Below are positions 1 to 8,421 of a DNA stretch of 64,000 nt, piece after piece. Location: positions 97,572 to 161,571 of the forward strand of contig JAGGQZ010000017.1 of NCBI GenBank assembly GCA_018613055.1. Reading direction: 5' to 3'. Numbering within the stretch: the stretch's first letter is position 1; each line of letters starts with the position of its first letter. Under the pieces are notes generated by a model. That model worked only from the letters and a program-made list of their open reading frames with translations, was not told the DNA's origin and did no database searches. This DNA is from Chryseobacterium sp. ISL-80 (GTDB lineage: Bacteria; Bacillota; Bacilli; Bacillales; Cytobacillaceae). Both the position numbers and the translations under genes were made by a program.

Positions 1-45
1 GTCTTTACGGCTCAGTCTCACCTTTTTAGACAGGCCCATTTCCGG

Positions 46-190
46 TTTATTGGCGCAGTTCACAACTTTATTGGCGATTCTCACTGTTTTATTGGCGATT
101 TTTTAATTTTATTGGCGATTCTCACAGGTATTTTGGCGAAAATAAATTTTTATTGGCGAACTGGTAAAAATGCGTCTTTTTTTCCAATTG
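46..190 (+). repeat. 20-bp-period TTGGCGA array with terminal hairpin
   Basis: Six copies of an ATTGGCG core start at 49, 70, 91, 111, 132 and 152, so the spacing is 20-21 bp. The last core runs into GCGAACTGG (156-164), which partly pairs with CCAATTG (184-190) across a T-run. The same order of elements occurs at 27184-27356, 34974-35133 and 45775-45892. The array lies just past the 3' end of the pdaA-like gene. The function is unknown. Confidence 0.85.
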
Positions 191-222
191 AAAAATCCCC
201 GCAACCTTAAATTTGCAGGGAT
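191..222 (-). terminator. terminator of the pdaA-like gene
   Basis: An inverted repeat (ATCCCCGCAA at 195-204 with TTGCAGGGAT at 213-222) is followed on the minus strand by a T-run. It sits 8 bp past the stop codon of the deacetylase gene. Confidence 0.75.
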
Positions 223-229
223 CAAACAA

Positions 230-1039
230 TCAGTACAGCATTGGATCCTTCATGCCGCCTTTTTTAAGCATTAATTCATCAAGGTTTTTGAATTGATAGC
301 CTTGTTCTTTCAAATCCCTGATTACCTTTCCTAGGGCGTCTGCGTTGTCTTTCGAAACTGTATGCAGAAGCAGGACTGCACCTGGATGGACTTGGGTCAT
401 GATTTTATCGTAGGCATATTGCGCGCCCTTTTGCTGGTCGGTATTCCAGTCAACGAAAGCAAGCGACCAGAATACATGGGTATAGCCGGCTTCTTTCGCG
501 ACCGCCATTGTCCTTTCGCTGAAAATCCCTCTTGGAGGACGCAGGTAGCTCATATGCTTCTTGCCTGTAATCCTTTCAGTTTCCGTGCGGACCATCTCAA
601 GTTCCTTCTTGATTTTTTCATCGCTGATTTGAGTCATGTCAGGATGATGCCAGGAGTGATTGCCGATAATATGGCCTTCATCCGCCATCCGCGCAACAAG
701 CTCTGGTGCACTCTCAAGATAATGTCCCGTAATGAAAAAAGCTGCAGGGACTTGTTCTTCTTTTAATACATCGAGAATTTTTGCGGTATAACCATTTTCA
801 TAGCCGTTATCGAAGGTCAGGTACAGATCCTTGGTATTTTTGTCCCCTTTATAGACAGCTCCATGATCCTCCAGAATGACCTCGAACATTCTTCCGGCAT
901 CGGCCTGTCTACCGTTCCGGCCCTTTTTGAAACCCCAGTGCAATGGCGAGTTCGAATTTTCCTCCGCGCCTGTCGCAGCCGGCAGGGCAATCAACAGCAG
1001 CATCGCGGACGCAAGCATTATCTTAACAAACGTTTTCAT
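230..1039 (-). CDS. pdaA: PdaA-like polysaccharide (peptidoglycan) deacetylase
   Basis: A 269-residue secreted NodB-fold deacetylase. Residues 1-24 are a signal peptide ending near ATGAEE. The family signature is clear: TFDNGYENG carries the catalytic Asp and metal Asp in the PdaA-type NDG context, HSWHHP supplies the zinc histidines, RPPRG is motif 3 and LLLHT holds the catalytic His. PdaA deacetylates N-acetylmuramic acid before muramic delta-lactam forms in spore cortex, and the length and motifs fit it better than a chitin deacetylase. The start has GGAGG seven bases upstream. In B. subtilis pdaA is yfjS, in the same region as the yfk genes that follow here, which supports the call. Confidence 0.88.
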   Translation of the reverse strand: MKTFVKIMLASAMLLLIALPAATGAEENSNSPLHWGFKKGRNGRQADAGRMFEVILEDHGAVYKGDKNTKDLYLTFDNGYENGYTAKILDVLKEEQVPAAFFITGHYLESAPELVARMADEGHIIGNHSWHHPDMTQISDEKIKKELEMVRTETERITGKKHMSYLRPPRGIFSERTMAVAKEAGYTHVFWSLAFVDWNTDQQKGAQYAYDKIMTQVHPGAVLLLHTVSKDNADALGKVIRDLKEQGYQFKNLDELMLKKGGMKDPMLY

Positions 1040-1149
1040 GATGTTCCTCCATTGATGTTTTTCCTTAGTGTTTGCCAGCAGGAGAAAATAATTCTACAAA
1101 TCAGGGGGGAACTTTCGAGTGTATGTGGGCTATAATCAGCAATCGAATA

Positions 1150-1187
1150 AAAAAGAGTCTCGCTGCAATTTCAGCGAGACTCCTCTT
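1150..1187 (-). terminator. terminator of the fumarase gene
   Basis: A perfect 11-bp stem (GAGTCTCGCTG at 1155-1165 with CAGCGAGACTC at 1172-1182) has a 6-nt loop and a T-run on the minus strand. It lies just past the fumarase stop codon. Confidence 0.9.
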
Positions 1188-1191
1188 ATTT

Positions 1192-2745
1192 TTACTTATA
1201 AACTCGATCAGCGAATTGCGCCAATTTTTCAAGGGATGATTTCTCAACATCTTCGTGCAGGCTGTTTCCGTGCGAATCCATGGTTACGACTGCGGTAAAG
1301 CCTTCGACATTGAGGTGCCACATTGCTTCAGGAATACCAAAGTTCATCAGGTCAACACCTTCGACAGATTTGATGCAGTCCGCATAATACTGGGCTGCGC
1401 CGCCGATGGCATTCAGGTAAACTCCGCCATGCTCTTCCAAAGCAGCAAGCGTCTTCTTGCCCATTCCGCCTTTTCCGATGACAGCGCGGATGCCGAACTT
1501 CTTCATGATATCGCCCTGATAAGGCTCCTCGCGAATACTGGTTGTCGGTCCAGCAGCCTTCACATGCCAGTTTCCTTCTTCATCCTTCAGCATGACCGGT
1601 CCGCAGTGGTAGATAACCTGGCCATTCAAGTCGACTGGAGAATCGTGATCTGACAGATACTTATGGATTGCGTCACGGCCTGTGTACATCATGCCATTAA
1701 TCTGGACGACATCTCCGACCTTCAGCTCGCGGATTTGCTCTTCTGTGATAGGTGCGGTTAATGTGACAACATTCTGTTCTGCAGGCGCTTCAACCGCTGC
1801 AGCAATTTCCTGTGCAGCAGGCTGGGCGAAGTCGATCTTCTCTCCCTCCTGGTACATCCACTCCTGGATTTCACCGGTTTCAGGGTTTACCGCTACGCCA
1901 AGACGGCGATATGCCCAGCAGTTATACGCTACGGATACGTAAAAGCTTGCCGGAATGCGGTTCATGACACCGATTTTGCAGCCAAGAAGCGTTGTTTCGC
2001 CGCCAAAGCCCATTGTGCCGATTCCAAGCTTGTTGGCATTTTCCAATACATACTCTTCAAGATCACGGAGTTCTGGATGTGGATTGACATCATCTACAGT
2101 ACGGAATAATTGCTCTTTCGCAAGGTCATAACCAGAAGAACGGTCACCGCCAATGCCAACACCAATGAAGCCCGCGCTGCAGCCTTGTCCCTGAGCCTGA
2201 TAAACCGAATGCATGATGCATTTGCGGATTCCATCAAGATCGCGTCCTGCACGGCCGAGTCCTTCCAATTCTGCTGGAAGGCTGTATTGGATATTTTTAT
2301 TTTCACAGCCGCCGCCCTTTAAAATCAGGCGGGCGTCAATATAGTCTTTTTCCCATTGCTCGAACTTGATGACAGGAGTGCCGCCGCCAAGATTGTCGCC
2401 GCTGTTCTCACCTGTCAATGAATCAACGGAGTTCGGGCGCAGCTTGCCATCCTGCGTAGCCTGGGCAATCGCATTATAAATCGCCTTTTTCATCTCAAGC
2501 TGGTTTGCGCCTACAGGAGTTTTGATCTTAAAGGTTGGAAGACCAGTATCCTGGCAGATCGGCGATACATTATCATCCGCCATTTTAATGTTGTTCGTGA
2601 TTGTATCAAGGCTCATTGCTGAACGGGTTCCTGCGTTCTCGCGCTCCGCCGCCGCTTTGATGGCCCGGCGGACATCCTTAGGAAGGTTCGTGGATGTTTC
2701 AACAACCAACTGGTACATGCTTTCCTGGAACTTTTCGATATTCAT
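1192..2745 (-). CDS. fumA: class I fumarate hydratase (iron-sulfur type)
   Basis: A 517-residue class I fumarase, which interconverts fumarate and malate in the TCA cycle using a labile [4Fe-4S] cluster. The N-terminal alpha-type domain (about 1-290) contains the cluster cysteine contexts CQDTG, GGGCENKN and GQGCSAGFIG. The C-terminal beta-type domain (about 325-517) contains KAAGPTTSIRE and the GKGGMGKKT motif. Both domains lie in one chain, as in single-polypeptide bacterial enzymes. Many Bacillus species carry the iron-free class II enzyme fumC instead, so this may be a second or alternative fumarase. The gene is monocistronic, with its own terminator and a repeat-bearing upstream region. 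Confidence 0.93.
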   Translation of the reverse strand: MNIEKFQESMYQLVVETSTNLPKDVRRAIKAAAERENAGTRSAMSLDTITNNIKMADDNVSPICQDTGLPTFKIKTPVGANQLEMKKAIYNAIAQATQDGKLRPNSVDSLTGENSGDNLGGGTPVIKFEQWEKDYIDARLILKGGGCENKNIQYSLPAELEGLGRAGRDLDGIRKCIMHSVYQAQGQGCSAGFIGVGIGGDRSSGYDLAKEQLFRTVDDVNPHPELRDLEEYVLENANKLGIGTMGFGGETTLLGCKIGVMNRIPASFYVSVAYNCWAYRRLGVAVNPETGEIQEWMYQEGEKIDFAQPAAQEIAAAVEAPAEQNVVTLTAPITEEQIRELKVGDVVQINGMMYTGRDAIHKYLSDHDSPVDLNGQVIYHCGPVMLKDEEGNWHVKAAGPTTSIREEPYQGDIMKKFGIRAVIGKGGMGKKTLAALEEHGGVYLNAIGGAAQYYADCIKSVEGVDLMNFGIPEAMWHLNVEGFTAVVTMDSHGNSLHEDVEKSSLEKLAQFADRVYK

Positions 2746-2871
2746 CTTTCTACCCCTCTCCCCATGTTTGCTGTCTCTTTATATGTGAAAATTTTATAAC
2801 AATTTCTCCGATATCATTATACTCCTATCATCCATCTATTTAAAGATGAAAGTGGAATCGTTTACAAACAG

Positions 2872-3037
2872 AAAAGCGGAAGCGCCTTGGTCAGCCCCGA
2901 CAAGCGCTGGAGGGCCTGCCCGTGAAGTCGCTCTTTGACTTCATGGGCAGGACCGAAGCGTCTCGAGGGGCTAGGCGCTGGAGCTGGACAGAGAAAAGCA
3001 GAAGCGCCCTGGTCAGTCCCGACAAGCGGCCAGCATA
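2872..3037. repeat. interspersed palindromic element, one and a half copies
   Basis: A block with arms of the type AAGCGCCTTGG and AGGCGCTGGAGCTGGA. In the middle is a hairpin: CCTGCCC (2915-2921) and TGAAGTC pair with GACTTCA and GGGCAGG (2945-2951). A second, partial left end begins at about 2995. The same element occurs at 12010-12187, with a remnant at 60584-60626. It resembles the non-coding palindromic elements scattered in Bacillus genomes. This stretch and the fumarase promoter fill the gap before the next gene. Confidence 0.85.
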
Positions 3038-3064
3038 AAAAAGAGACCTCATATAAAAGGTCCC

Positions 3065-3250
3065 TTACAAATCGCGATTTTTGAATTCACGGCATTTGGC
3101 ATCCATTTCTTCGACGATCTGGATCATGCGGTCGATATCCTCCAGCTCCGTTTCTTCCGGATCAATTGCTTCAAGCAGTTCAGCAAACATATCCAAACGC
3201 TGCTTCAGGAATACTACCTGTGTATTTTTATCATTTATCTGACTTCCCAC
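3065..3250 (-). CDS. SE1561 family small protein
   Basis: A 61-residue acidic, helical protein of unknown function. The core (DPEETELEDIDRMIQI, then EMDAKCREFK) matches the small SE1561-type proteins of Bacillus and Staphylococcus as I recall them. The frame is open further upstream to 3307, but a GTG at 3250 has AAAGGAG seven bases before it, and starting there gives the usual family length. No membrane segment or signal peptide is visible. It stands alone, with the DUF421 gene divergent next to it. Confidence 0.7.
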   Translation of the reverse strand: MGSQINDKNTQVVFLKQRLDMFAELLEAIDPEETELEDIDRMIQIVEEMDAKCREFKNRDL

Positions 3251-3430
3251 TATTCTCGCTCCTTTCACTACCGTTAACATCCTACCGAAAAATGGGCAAT
3301 TGTGCAATATATATCAGAATGCGTGCTGTTTTAGGGAGTTTTGAAAACCCAATTGCTATTGGGTAGTATTCCCCCTTCCCAATATGTTTGCACAGGCTTT
3401 TTCAGGAAAAAACATATAAGGGGTGATAAA

Positions 3431-3934
3431 ATGCTATTTAATTCTTGGGATGCTGTCTGGCGTACCCTTATTGTCGGGATCCTTGCATATGCCGCACTTG
3501 TTCTTTTATTGCGAGTTTCCGGTAAACGCACGCTGTCCAAAATGAATGCTTTCGACCTGGTCGTCACGGTCGCACTTGGTTCTACCCTGGCGACAATCCT
3601 TTTGAATAAAAAAGTCGCACTTGTTGAGGGAGTTTCAGCATTCTTTATTTTAATTGCCCTGCAATATATTGTAGCATGGCTGTCAGTACGTTCAGACGGT
3701 TTCAAAAAGCTGATTAAATCGGAGCCGCAATTGTTATTTTACCGCGGGAATTTCTTAAAGGAAAAAATCATCAAAGAACGTGTTTTGGAGGTGGAAATCC
3801 TTCAGGCAGCGCGTTCCAGCGGCATCAATTCAATGGACCAGGTGGAAGCAGTTGTTCTTGAAACAGATGGCAGCATTTCCGTGATCAAAAAATCGGACTC
3901 AGAAACGGATACTCTTGCAAGTGTGGATCAATAA
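3431..3934 (+). CDS. DUF421 family membrane protein (YetF-like)
   Basis: A 167-residue protein. Residues about 12-85 form three hydrophobic segments, and the remainder is a cytosolic DUF421 domain with the typical stretches SEPQLLFYRGNFLKE and EILQAARSSGI. DUF421 (YetF) proteins are poorly understood Bacillus membrane proteins, several of them linked to sporulation. The ATG at 3431 is preferred over an upstream start because AAGGGGTG lies just before it and the protein then begins with a usual N-terminus. It is shorter than the roughly 220-residue B. subtilis relatives, having a reduced C-terminal part. Confidence 0.82.
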   Translation: MLFNSWDAVWRTLIVGILAYAALVLLLRVSGKRTLSKMNAFDLVVTVALGSTLATILLNKKVALVEGVSAFFILIALQYIVAWLSVRSDGFKKLIKSEPQLLFYRGNFLKEKIIKERVLEVEILQAARSSGINSMDQVEAVVLETDGSISVIKKSDSETDTLASVDQ

Positions 3935-3966
3935 AAAAGCAGGCTGAAATTTTTCAGCCTGCTTTT
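3934..3966. terminator. bidirectional terminator
   Basis: The inverted repeat AAAAGCAGGCTGAA / TTCAGCCTGCTTTT has a tiny loop. It separates the DUF421 gene from the convergent Ggt gene, with T-runs on both strands. Confidence 0.9.
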
Positions 3967-3972
3967 TGGTTC

Positions 3973-5658
3973 CTATTCATCCAGTCCTGTCGCTTTGCCT
4001 TCCCGGCTGGAATCGGCAGCTCCATGAAGGACACCTTTTTCACGATCGAATTTGATAGCCTGGACATTTCCAAGCGGGAATGGTCCATCGGCGAATTCAA
4101 AGCCCTTTGATTCCATTTCACCTTTTGCTTCCATACTGATCCCCGACTCCCAGCCAATCAACGGGCCGGTACTATTAAAGATTCTCGGCTCCTCGATTGC
4201 CTCTTTCAGGTCCATGCCAAAATCGAGAACATTGACAATCGTCTGGAATACGGAGCCGACAATGGTTGGACCGCCTGGCGATCCCAAAGTCAATACAGGC
4301 TCATCGTCCTTGAAGACAATGGTAGGCGTCTTGCAGCTGACAGGCCGTTTTCCTGGCTGGATTTCATTCAGGCCGCCCGGAATGGCATCAAAATCTGTCA
4401 GCTCATTATTTAAAACAAACCCATGATCCTTGACCATGATTCCTGAACCGAACGGGTGCTCAACGGTAGAAGTGCAAGCAACGATATTGCCCCACTTGTC
4501 CGTTACCGTGAAATGAGTCGTTTCGCTTCTCTCTCTTTCAGCCTCAAAAGGCTGGCGGACGATATTAATCTCATTACCATCTCCATAAACCCATGGATTT
4601 CCAAAATCAATTGCATCGTTCCTTCGTTCCCAATTAATCAATTTCCGGCGCTCTGCAAGGTACTCCTCACTCAGCATTCCTTTTAACGGTATATCCCCAA
4701 ACTCCGGATCACCGGAAAAGGCAATTTTGTCGGAAAAAGCGATCCTCATCGCTTCTGTGAACAGGTAATACTTTTCCCAAGATTTCACATCATATTTGCT
4801 GAGGTCAAAGCCTTCAAGTATCTTTAAAATTTGCAGCATCGTGGTTCCGCCGGCACTTGGCATATTGGAAGAAGCAATTTTATAACCTCGATAAGTTCCC
4901 CAAACAGGTTCATCAATGGAAATTTCATAATCTTTTAAATCTGACATCTCCATGATTCCGCCAAGTTCCTTTAGCGTAGAGATAATAGCTTCGCCGATTT
5001 CTCCTTCATAAAAAGCTTCGATGCCATCACGCTGTAGGATGCGGAACGTCTTTGCCAGATGCTCCTTCTGGTATACGTCACCTTCTTTAAGCGACTTTCC
5101 GCCTGGCATAAATAATTCCCTTGCATGGTCACCGAGTCGATAATCGAAGGTATTAAGACTTTCTTCCATAATCCAGTTGACCTCTACACCTTTTTCTGCA
5201 GCCTGGGCAGCAGGTTCGATTAATTCGGCAAGCGGTTTTGTTCCATATTCCTTCCTCGCCGCTTCCATCGCTTTCAAAATACCTGGAACCCCGACACCTA
5301 TAGCATGAGTAGACCGCTTTTTAAACGGAATGACTTCGCCTTTTTCATCTAAAAAAAGCTCAGGGTGCGCGGCTTTCGGTGCTCTTGTATGACCATCGAA
5401 AATTTTCGTAGTCTTGCTTTCTGCATGATAAACCATGAAAAATCCGCTGCCGCCAATGCCTGTCATCATCGGTTCCCCGACATTCAGGCCGAATTGGATC
5501 GCGATCGCTGCATCGATTGCGTTCCCGCCGTCACGAAGTATTTTTTCCGCGGCATTCGTTGCTATAGGGTGCGCTGAAGCAGCCATCGCGATTTTCCCCG
5601 TTGCAGTTTCTCTATCATAATCACACCTGTCAGAGCGTGGTTTAAATTGCTTATCCAT
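3973..5658 (-). CDS. ywrD: gamma-glutamyltransferase, cytosolic YwrD-like
   Basis: A 561-residue Ntn-hydrolase of the gamma-glutamyltranspeptidase family, which cleaves or transfers the gamma-glutamyl group of glutathione-like substrates. The autoprocessing site and nucleophile is the first Thr of ETTHFTV, near residue 380. Other motifs are GGSGFFMV near the N-terminus, PSAGGTTMLQ, and GSPGGPTIVG in the small subunit. No signal peptide is visible, unlike secreted Bacillus Ggt and like B. subtilis YwrD. Two ATGs are possible; the one at 5658 has AGGAGG eight bases upstream, whereas the ATG at 5664 is too close to it. Confidence 0.9.
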   Translation of the reverse strand: MDKQFKPRSDRCDYDRETATGKIAMAASAHPIATNAAEKILRDGGNAIDAAIAIQFGLNVGEPMMTGIGGSGFFMVYHAESKTTKIFDGHTRAPKAAHPELFLDEKGEVIPFKKRSTHAIGVGVPGILKAMEAARKEYGTKPLAELIEPAAQAAEKGVEVNWIMEESLNTFDYRLGDHARELFMPGGKSLKEGDVYQKEHLAKTFRILQRDGIEAFYEGEIGEAIISTLKELGGIMEMSDLKDYEISIDEPVWGTYRGYKIASSNMPSAGGTTMLQILKILEGFDLSKYDVKSWEKYYLFTEAMRIAFSDKIAFSGDPEFGDIPLKGMLSEEYLAERRKLINWERRNDAIDFGNPWVYGDGNEINIVRQPFEAERERSETTHFTVTDKWGNIVACTSTVEHPFGSGIMVKDHGFVLNNELTDFDAIPGGLNEIQPGKRPVSCKTPTIVFKDDEPVLTLGSPGGPTIVGSVFQTIVNVLDFGMDLKEAIEEPRIFNSTGPLIGWESGISMEAKGEMESKGFEFADGPFPLGNVQAIKFDREKGVLHGAADSSREGKATGLDE

Positions 5659-5747
5659 TGACATATCCTCCTAAATTAACTGACTGTACTAGTTAATACC
5701 CTCGTAACTAAATAAAGAAACAAGCAAATATATGGGAAGGTTGACAG

Positions 5748-5780
5748 CAAAAAGCCAGTCCTTTTCCAGGACTGGCTTTA
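5748..5780 (-). terminator. terminator of the YtxH-like stress gene
   Basis: A 9-bp stem, AGCCAGTCC (5753-5761) with GGACTGGCT (5769-5777), is followed by a T-run on the minus strand. Confidence 0.85.
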
Positions 5781-5793
5781 GTATTCGCTTTAA

Positions 5794-6597
5794 TTAGCGA
5801 TTGTTATCATTTTTTTGGTTTTCCGGAGATACCGTGAAGGCGTTAGATGTATTTCCCAGCCCTGTTGTATCAGACGGCTTGCTTTCCATGCCTGTTGCAT
5901 ACGCATCAGCAGCTTGGTTTGAGCCTGAGTTAAAAGAACCTGAGTTAGAAGAACCGGATTCAGTTGCAGAATTGACCACCGGGTTGTCCATTGCGGTTGC
6001 TCCTGCTTCCTTCACTTTTGATCCTACTTCCTTCAGCTCATCCTTGGCATCCATCACTGTCTGCACTACGTCTGATGAATTGGACTTCGCCTCATTCATC
6101 TTGCTGAATACATCATCATTCAGGCGCTGGTAAAGGTTTTGCGCATCACTAATCGCTTCTTTTAAAATGCTGGAAGCTTCCCTGAAGCTGCTCATCATTT
6201 GTTCCTTCACATCAGAAGGATTGTTCTTTACTTCGCTGATGACATTCATGGATGTATCTTTGGCGTTGACGGCCTTGTCCTTCACTTTCGTGCGAGTGTT
6301 GGAGTCAAGCATTGCCATTGCTCCGCCGATTGCGGCTCCAATCAGCACACCCTTCATCAGCTTGCCGTTTGAAGAAGACTTTGAACTGCTGGAATTGTCA
6401 AATGAATAGCTGTTTGAGTAGCCGCCCATGGATGAATTGTTTGAATATCCATTTCCCGAATTTGTGCTTGCGTAAGTTGTTGTTCCAGTTGTAGTATCGT
6501 AGGATGCATTCTCCGTTGAAGAGTACATACTGTTGTTCAAGTTTGAATTGTTGCCCATTGGATTTTGGTTGTTGTTAGAAAGAATATTGTCAGACAT
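5794..6597 (-). CDS. Asn/Ser-rich YtxH-like stress protein
   Basis: A 267-residue protein in three parts. Residues 1-77 are low-complexity and rich in Asn, Ser, Gly and Tyr. A glycine-rich hydrophobic segment follows (GVLIGAAIGGAMAML, about 84-98). Then comes a helical region (about 100-210) and a second Ser/Gly/Asn-rich tail. The middle resembles the YtxH and GvpP-type domain of Bacillus stress proteins. A good sigma-B promoter lies upstream (6648-6673), so general stress control is likely. The disordered tails and the small glycine-zipper membrane segment suggest a membrane-associated protein, but no biochemical role can be assigned. Confidence 0.75.
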   Translation of the reverse strand: MSDNILSNNNQNPMGNNSNLNNSMYSSTENASYDTTTGTTTYASTNSGNGYSNNSSMGGYSNSYSFDNSSSSKSSSNGKLMKGVLIGAAIGGAMAMLDSNTRTKVKDKAVNAKDTSMNVISEVKNNPSDVKEQMMSSFREASSILKEAISDAQNLYQRLNDDVFSKMNEAKSNSSDVVQTVMDAKDELKEVGSKVKEAGATAMDNPVVNSATESGSSNSGSFNSGSNQAADAYATGMESKPSDTTGLGNTSNAFTVSPENQKNDNNR

Positions 6598-6647
6598 AAT
6601 CTATTTCCTCCTTAATTTTTGGTGAGTTAATTTGTTATGTCTATCTA

Positions 6648-6673
6648 ATTCCCGGCATGTACAGCAGTTAAAC
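6648..6673 (-). promoter_or_regulatory. sigma-B-type promoter
   Basis: On the minus strand GTTTAA (6673-6668) is followed after 14 bp by GGGAAT (6653-6648). This matches the Bacillus sigma-B consensus GTTTAA-N12-14-GGGWAW. It lies about 50 bp before the YtxH-like gene. Confidence 0.8.
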
Positions 6674-6721
6674 AGGATATATCTGCCTTTTGTCAAGAGG
6701 AAAAAATTACTAGCCATCAAT

Positions 6722-6754
6722 AAAAAAAGCCTGGCTTCTTTTCAGAAAGCCAGG
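6722..6754 (-). terminator. terminator of yfkD
   Basis: The stem CCTGGCTT (6730-6737) with AAGCCAGG (6747-6754) is followed by a seven-base T-run on the minus strand. Confidence 0.8.
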
Positions 6755-6800
6755 TTCATTACCTGGTTTCTTTTAGACACCAGGCGTCTTTTATTAAAAA

Positions 6801-7634
6801 TTATCTCGGCCGTTCACTGGAAACGAATCCAAAGCTGACATGGTCCTGAACCGGTATCCATGCTCCAATCCCCTGTGAAACAACATTTTTGACAACGATG
6901 AATTTCTTGCTGCCTTTTAGCATCAAGTATACTTCGCCATATGTGACCTTGCCTTTTTCATTGATTGCTGGTGCATAGGCATAAAGATAACCGAGACGCT
7001 TCGGCTGGATATTGTAGATATGGTCTTTTTTCGTACCGGCTCCGACAATCGTTTCAAACGCAAGCGGCAGACCTGATTTCTTTGCTGCTTGTAACAGCAT
7101 CATTTTCTGTACATCCTCGGCATTTTTGATTTTCGCCGTTAAACCGCCCTTCACAACTTTTTGCTGCTCTTGAACATAATGGATTTGATAAATAGCATTC
7201 CCGCCACGATTGTCAAAATAATTCGTATTGATTTTCTGGAATTCCCAGTTCGGCGAGGTCTCTTGCGACTCATAATTCAACGGCCACTCACCAAGGTAAA
7301 CAATCGCCCGGTAGCCGATCGCGAATGGAGTGCTGTTAATGGATGTTTCATTCAGCATCCGTATCAAATCAGGATTCTCGATCTTCACCTTCGACGTTTT
7401 AATCAAATTCTTGGTCAGCTCACTTGGCTGGAGGAAAGGCAGGTCTTCAGTCGGGTTCGGATACGTATTATCCTTCGTGATATTCATGACTGAATTCGGA
7501 ATCACATACTTCGTATTTTCCGCCTGCTTCGGCTGAGGAGCTTTTTTCGCCTTCCCTTCCTCAGCAAACCCAACCGCTAAAATAGACATCATGAACACCA
7601 TCGTCATAACAAGGATAGCTGCTACTTTTTTCAT
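6801..7634 (-). CDS. yfkD: YfkD family secreted protein
   Basis: A 277-residue exported protein of unknown function. Residues 1-24 are a signal peptide (hydrophobic core IMSILAVG, cleavage near GFAEE) followed by a Lys/Pro-rich linker. The remainder is a soluble extracytoplasmic domain with the stretches VPNSVMNITKDN and PFLQPSELTKNLI. Length, signal and sequence fit B. subtilis YfkD. In B. subtilis yfkD is next to yfkE (chaA); here the two are separated only by a YczE-type gene and a repeat array, so the order is conserved. It has its own terminator. Confidence 0.8.
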   Translation of the reverse strand: MKKVAAILVMTMVFMMSILAVGFAEEGKAKKAPQPKQAENTKYVIPNSVMNITKDNTYPNPTEDLPFLQPSELTKNLIKTSKVKIENPDLIRMLNETSINSTPFAIGYRAIVYLGEWPLNYESQETSPNWEFQKINTNYFDNRGGNAIYQIHYVQEQQKVVKGGLTAKIKNAEDVQKMMLLQAAKKSGLPLAFETIVGAGTKKDHIYNIQPKRLGYLYAYAPAINEKGKVTYGEVYLMLKGSKKFIVVKNVVSQGIGAWIPVQDHVSFGFVSSERPR

Positions 7635-7726
7635 CGGTGTATACTCCTTTCACTACAGGAAACTTTTAAGTTTGTTCATAGTGTTTTCGGAGTTCCGCCT
7701 CTTTATCCAAAGTTTGTTGAAAAAAA

Positions 7727-7755
7727 AGAGGCTCTGCCAGATGAGCAGAACCTCA
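7727..7755 (-). terminator. terminator of the YczE-like gene
   Basis: The stem GAGGCTCTGC (7728-7737) with GCAGAACCTC (7745-7754) is followed by a T-run on the minus strand. Confidence 0.85.
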
Positions 7756-7772
7756 GGAATTATATGAAAGAA

Positions 7773-8390
7773 CTAACGCGCCGATGTAAGCAGCTTATTA
7801 TATAATTTCTCACAATAAGGATAGAACAATTGAATCAACGGCCCGATTGCGAATGTCACAATCAACGTCCCAATCCCGATCGGTCCCTTGAAGATGAACG
7901 CCGCCGACAGAGCAATCACCTCACCAAGCGTCTTCGCTGCCATTAAGTTCAGATTGAATCGTTCCCTTAATGCCATCATGAAGTTGTCAATCGGAATCAA
8001 CGGGAATCTCGGCTGCAGATAGACCGCCAGACCGAAGCTCAACGCCACCATCCCGAGAAGGAATACCCCAAACTGCTTCCCATAACCGGATACCAACATA
8101 TCATCGAACACTCGCAATAACCAGAAATCAATCAGCAGCCCCGTGATAAGCAGCGTAATGATTGCAGCAATATCCGGGCGTCTTTTTACCAGGGAGGCAT
8201 TGAGGAAAATCATGATGATCCCGACAATGACAACCCAGCTGCCAGGCGTCAGTCCCACCGTCTTCGAAAGACCCACATTGAGCGCATCCCACGCGCCCGT
8301 CCCCAAATTCGCTTTAATCGTCATCGATATACCAAATGATAAGATGATTAATCCAATGATAAAAAATAAAGTGCGATAAACAAAAGCCAT
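7773..8390 (-). CDS. YczE/YitT-type integral membrane protein
   Basis: A 205-residue membrane protein with about five hydrophobic segments, belonging to the COG2364 (YczE/YyaS/YitT) group of unknown function. Recognisable stretches are IKANLGTGAWDALNVGLS near the N-terminus and PIDNFMMALRERF in the middle. The frame extends to an ATG at 8429, but that codon is part of the GGACATTT repeat and has no ribosome site. The ATG at 8390 has AAGGAG about ten bases upstream and gives the normal family N-terminus (MAFVYRTLFF), so it is chosen. Confidence 0.8.
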   Translation of the reverse strand: MAFVYRTLFFIIGLIILSFGISMTIKANLGTGAWDALNVGLSKTVGLTPGSWVVIVGIIMIFLNASLVKRRPDIAAIITLLITGLLIDFWLLRVFDDMLVSGYGKQFGVFLLGMVALSFGLAVYLQPRFPLIPIDNFMMALRERFNLNLMAAKTLGEVIALSAAFIFKGPIGIGTLIVTFAIGPLIQLFYPYCEKLYNKLLTSAR

Positions 8391-8421
8391 ATTCCGTATT
8401 CTCCTTCTATTGAACCTGCTA

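Noticed and set aside
2872..3037. Insertion sequence
   Set aside because: No open frame for a transposase and no clear target duplication; better described as a palindromic repeat element.
3331..3705. 124-codon minus-strand frame opposite the DUF421 gene
   Set aside because: It is antisense to a recognisable gene, lacks a ribosome site and has no family resemblance.
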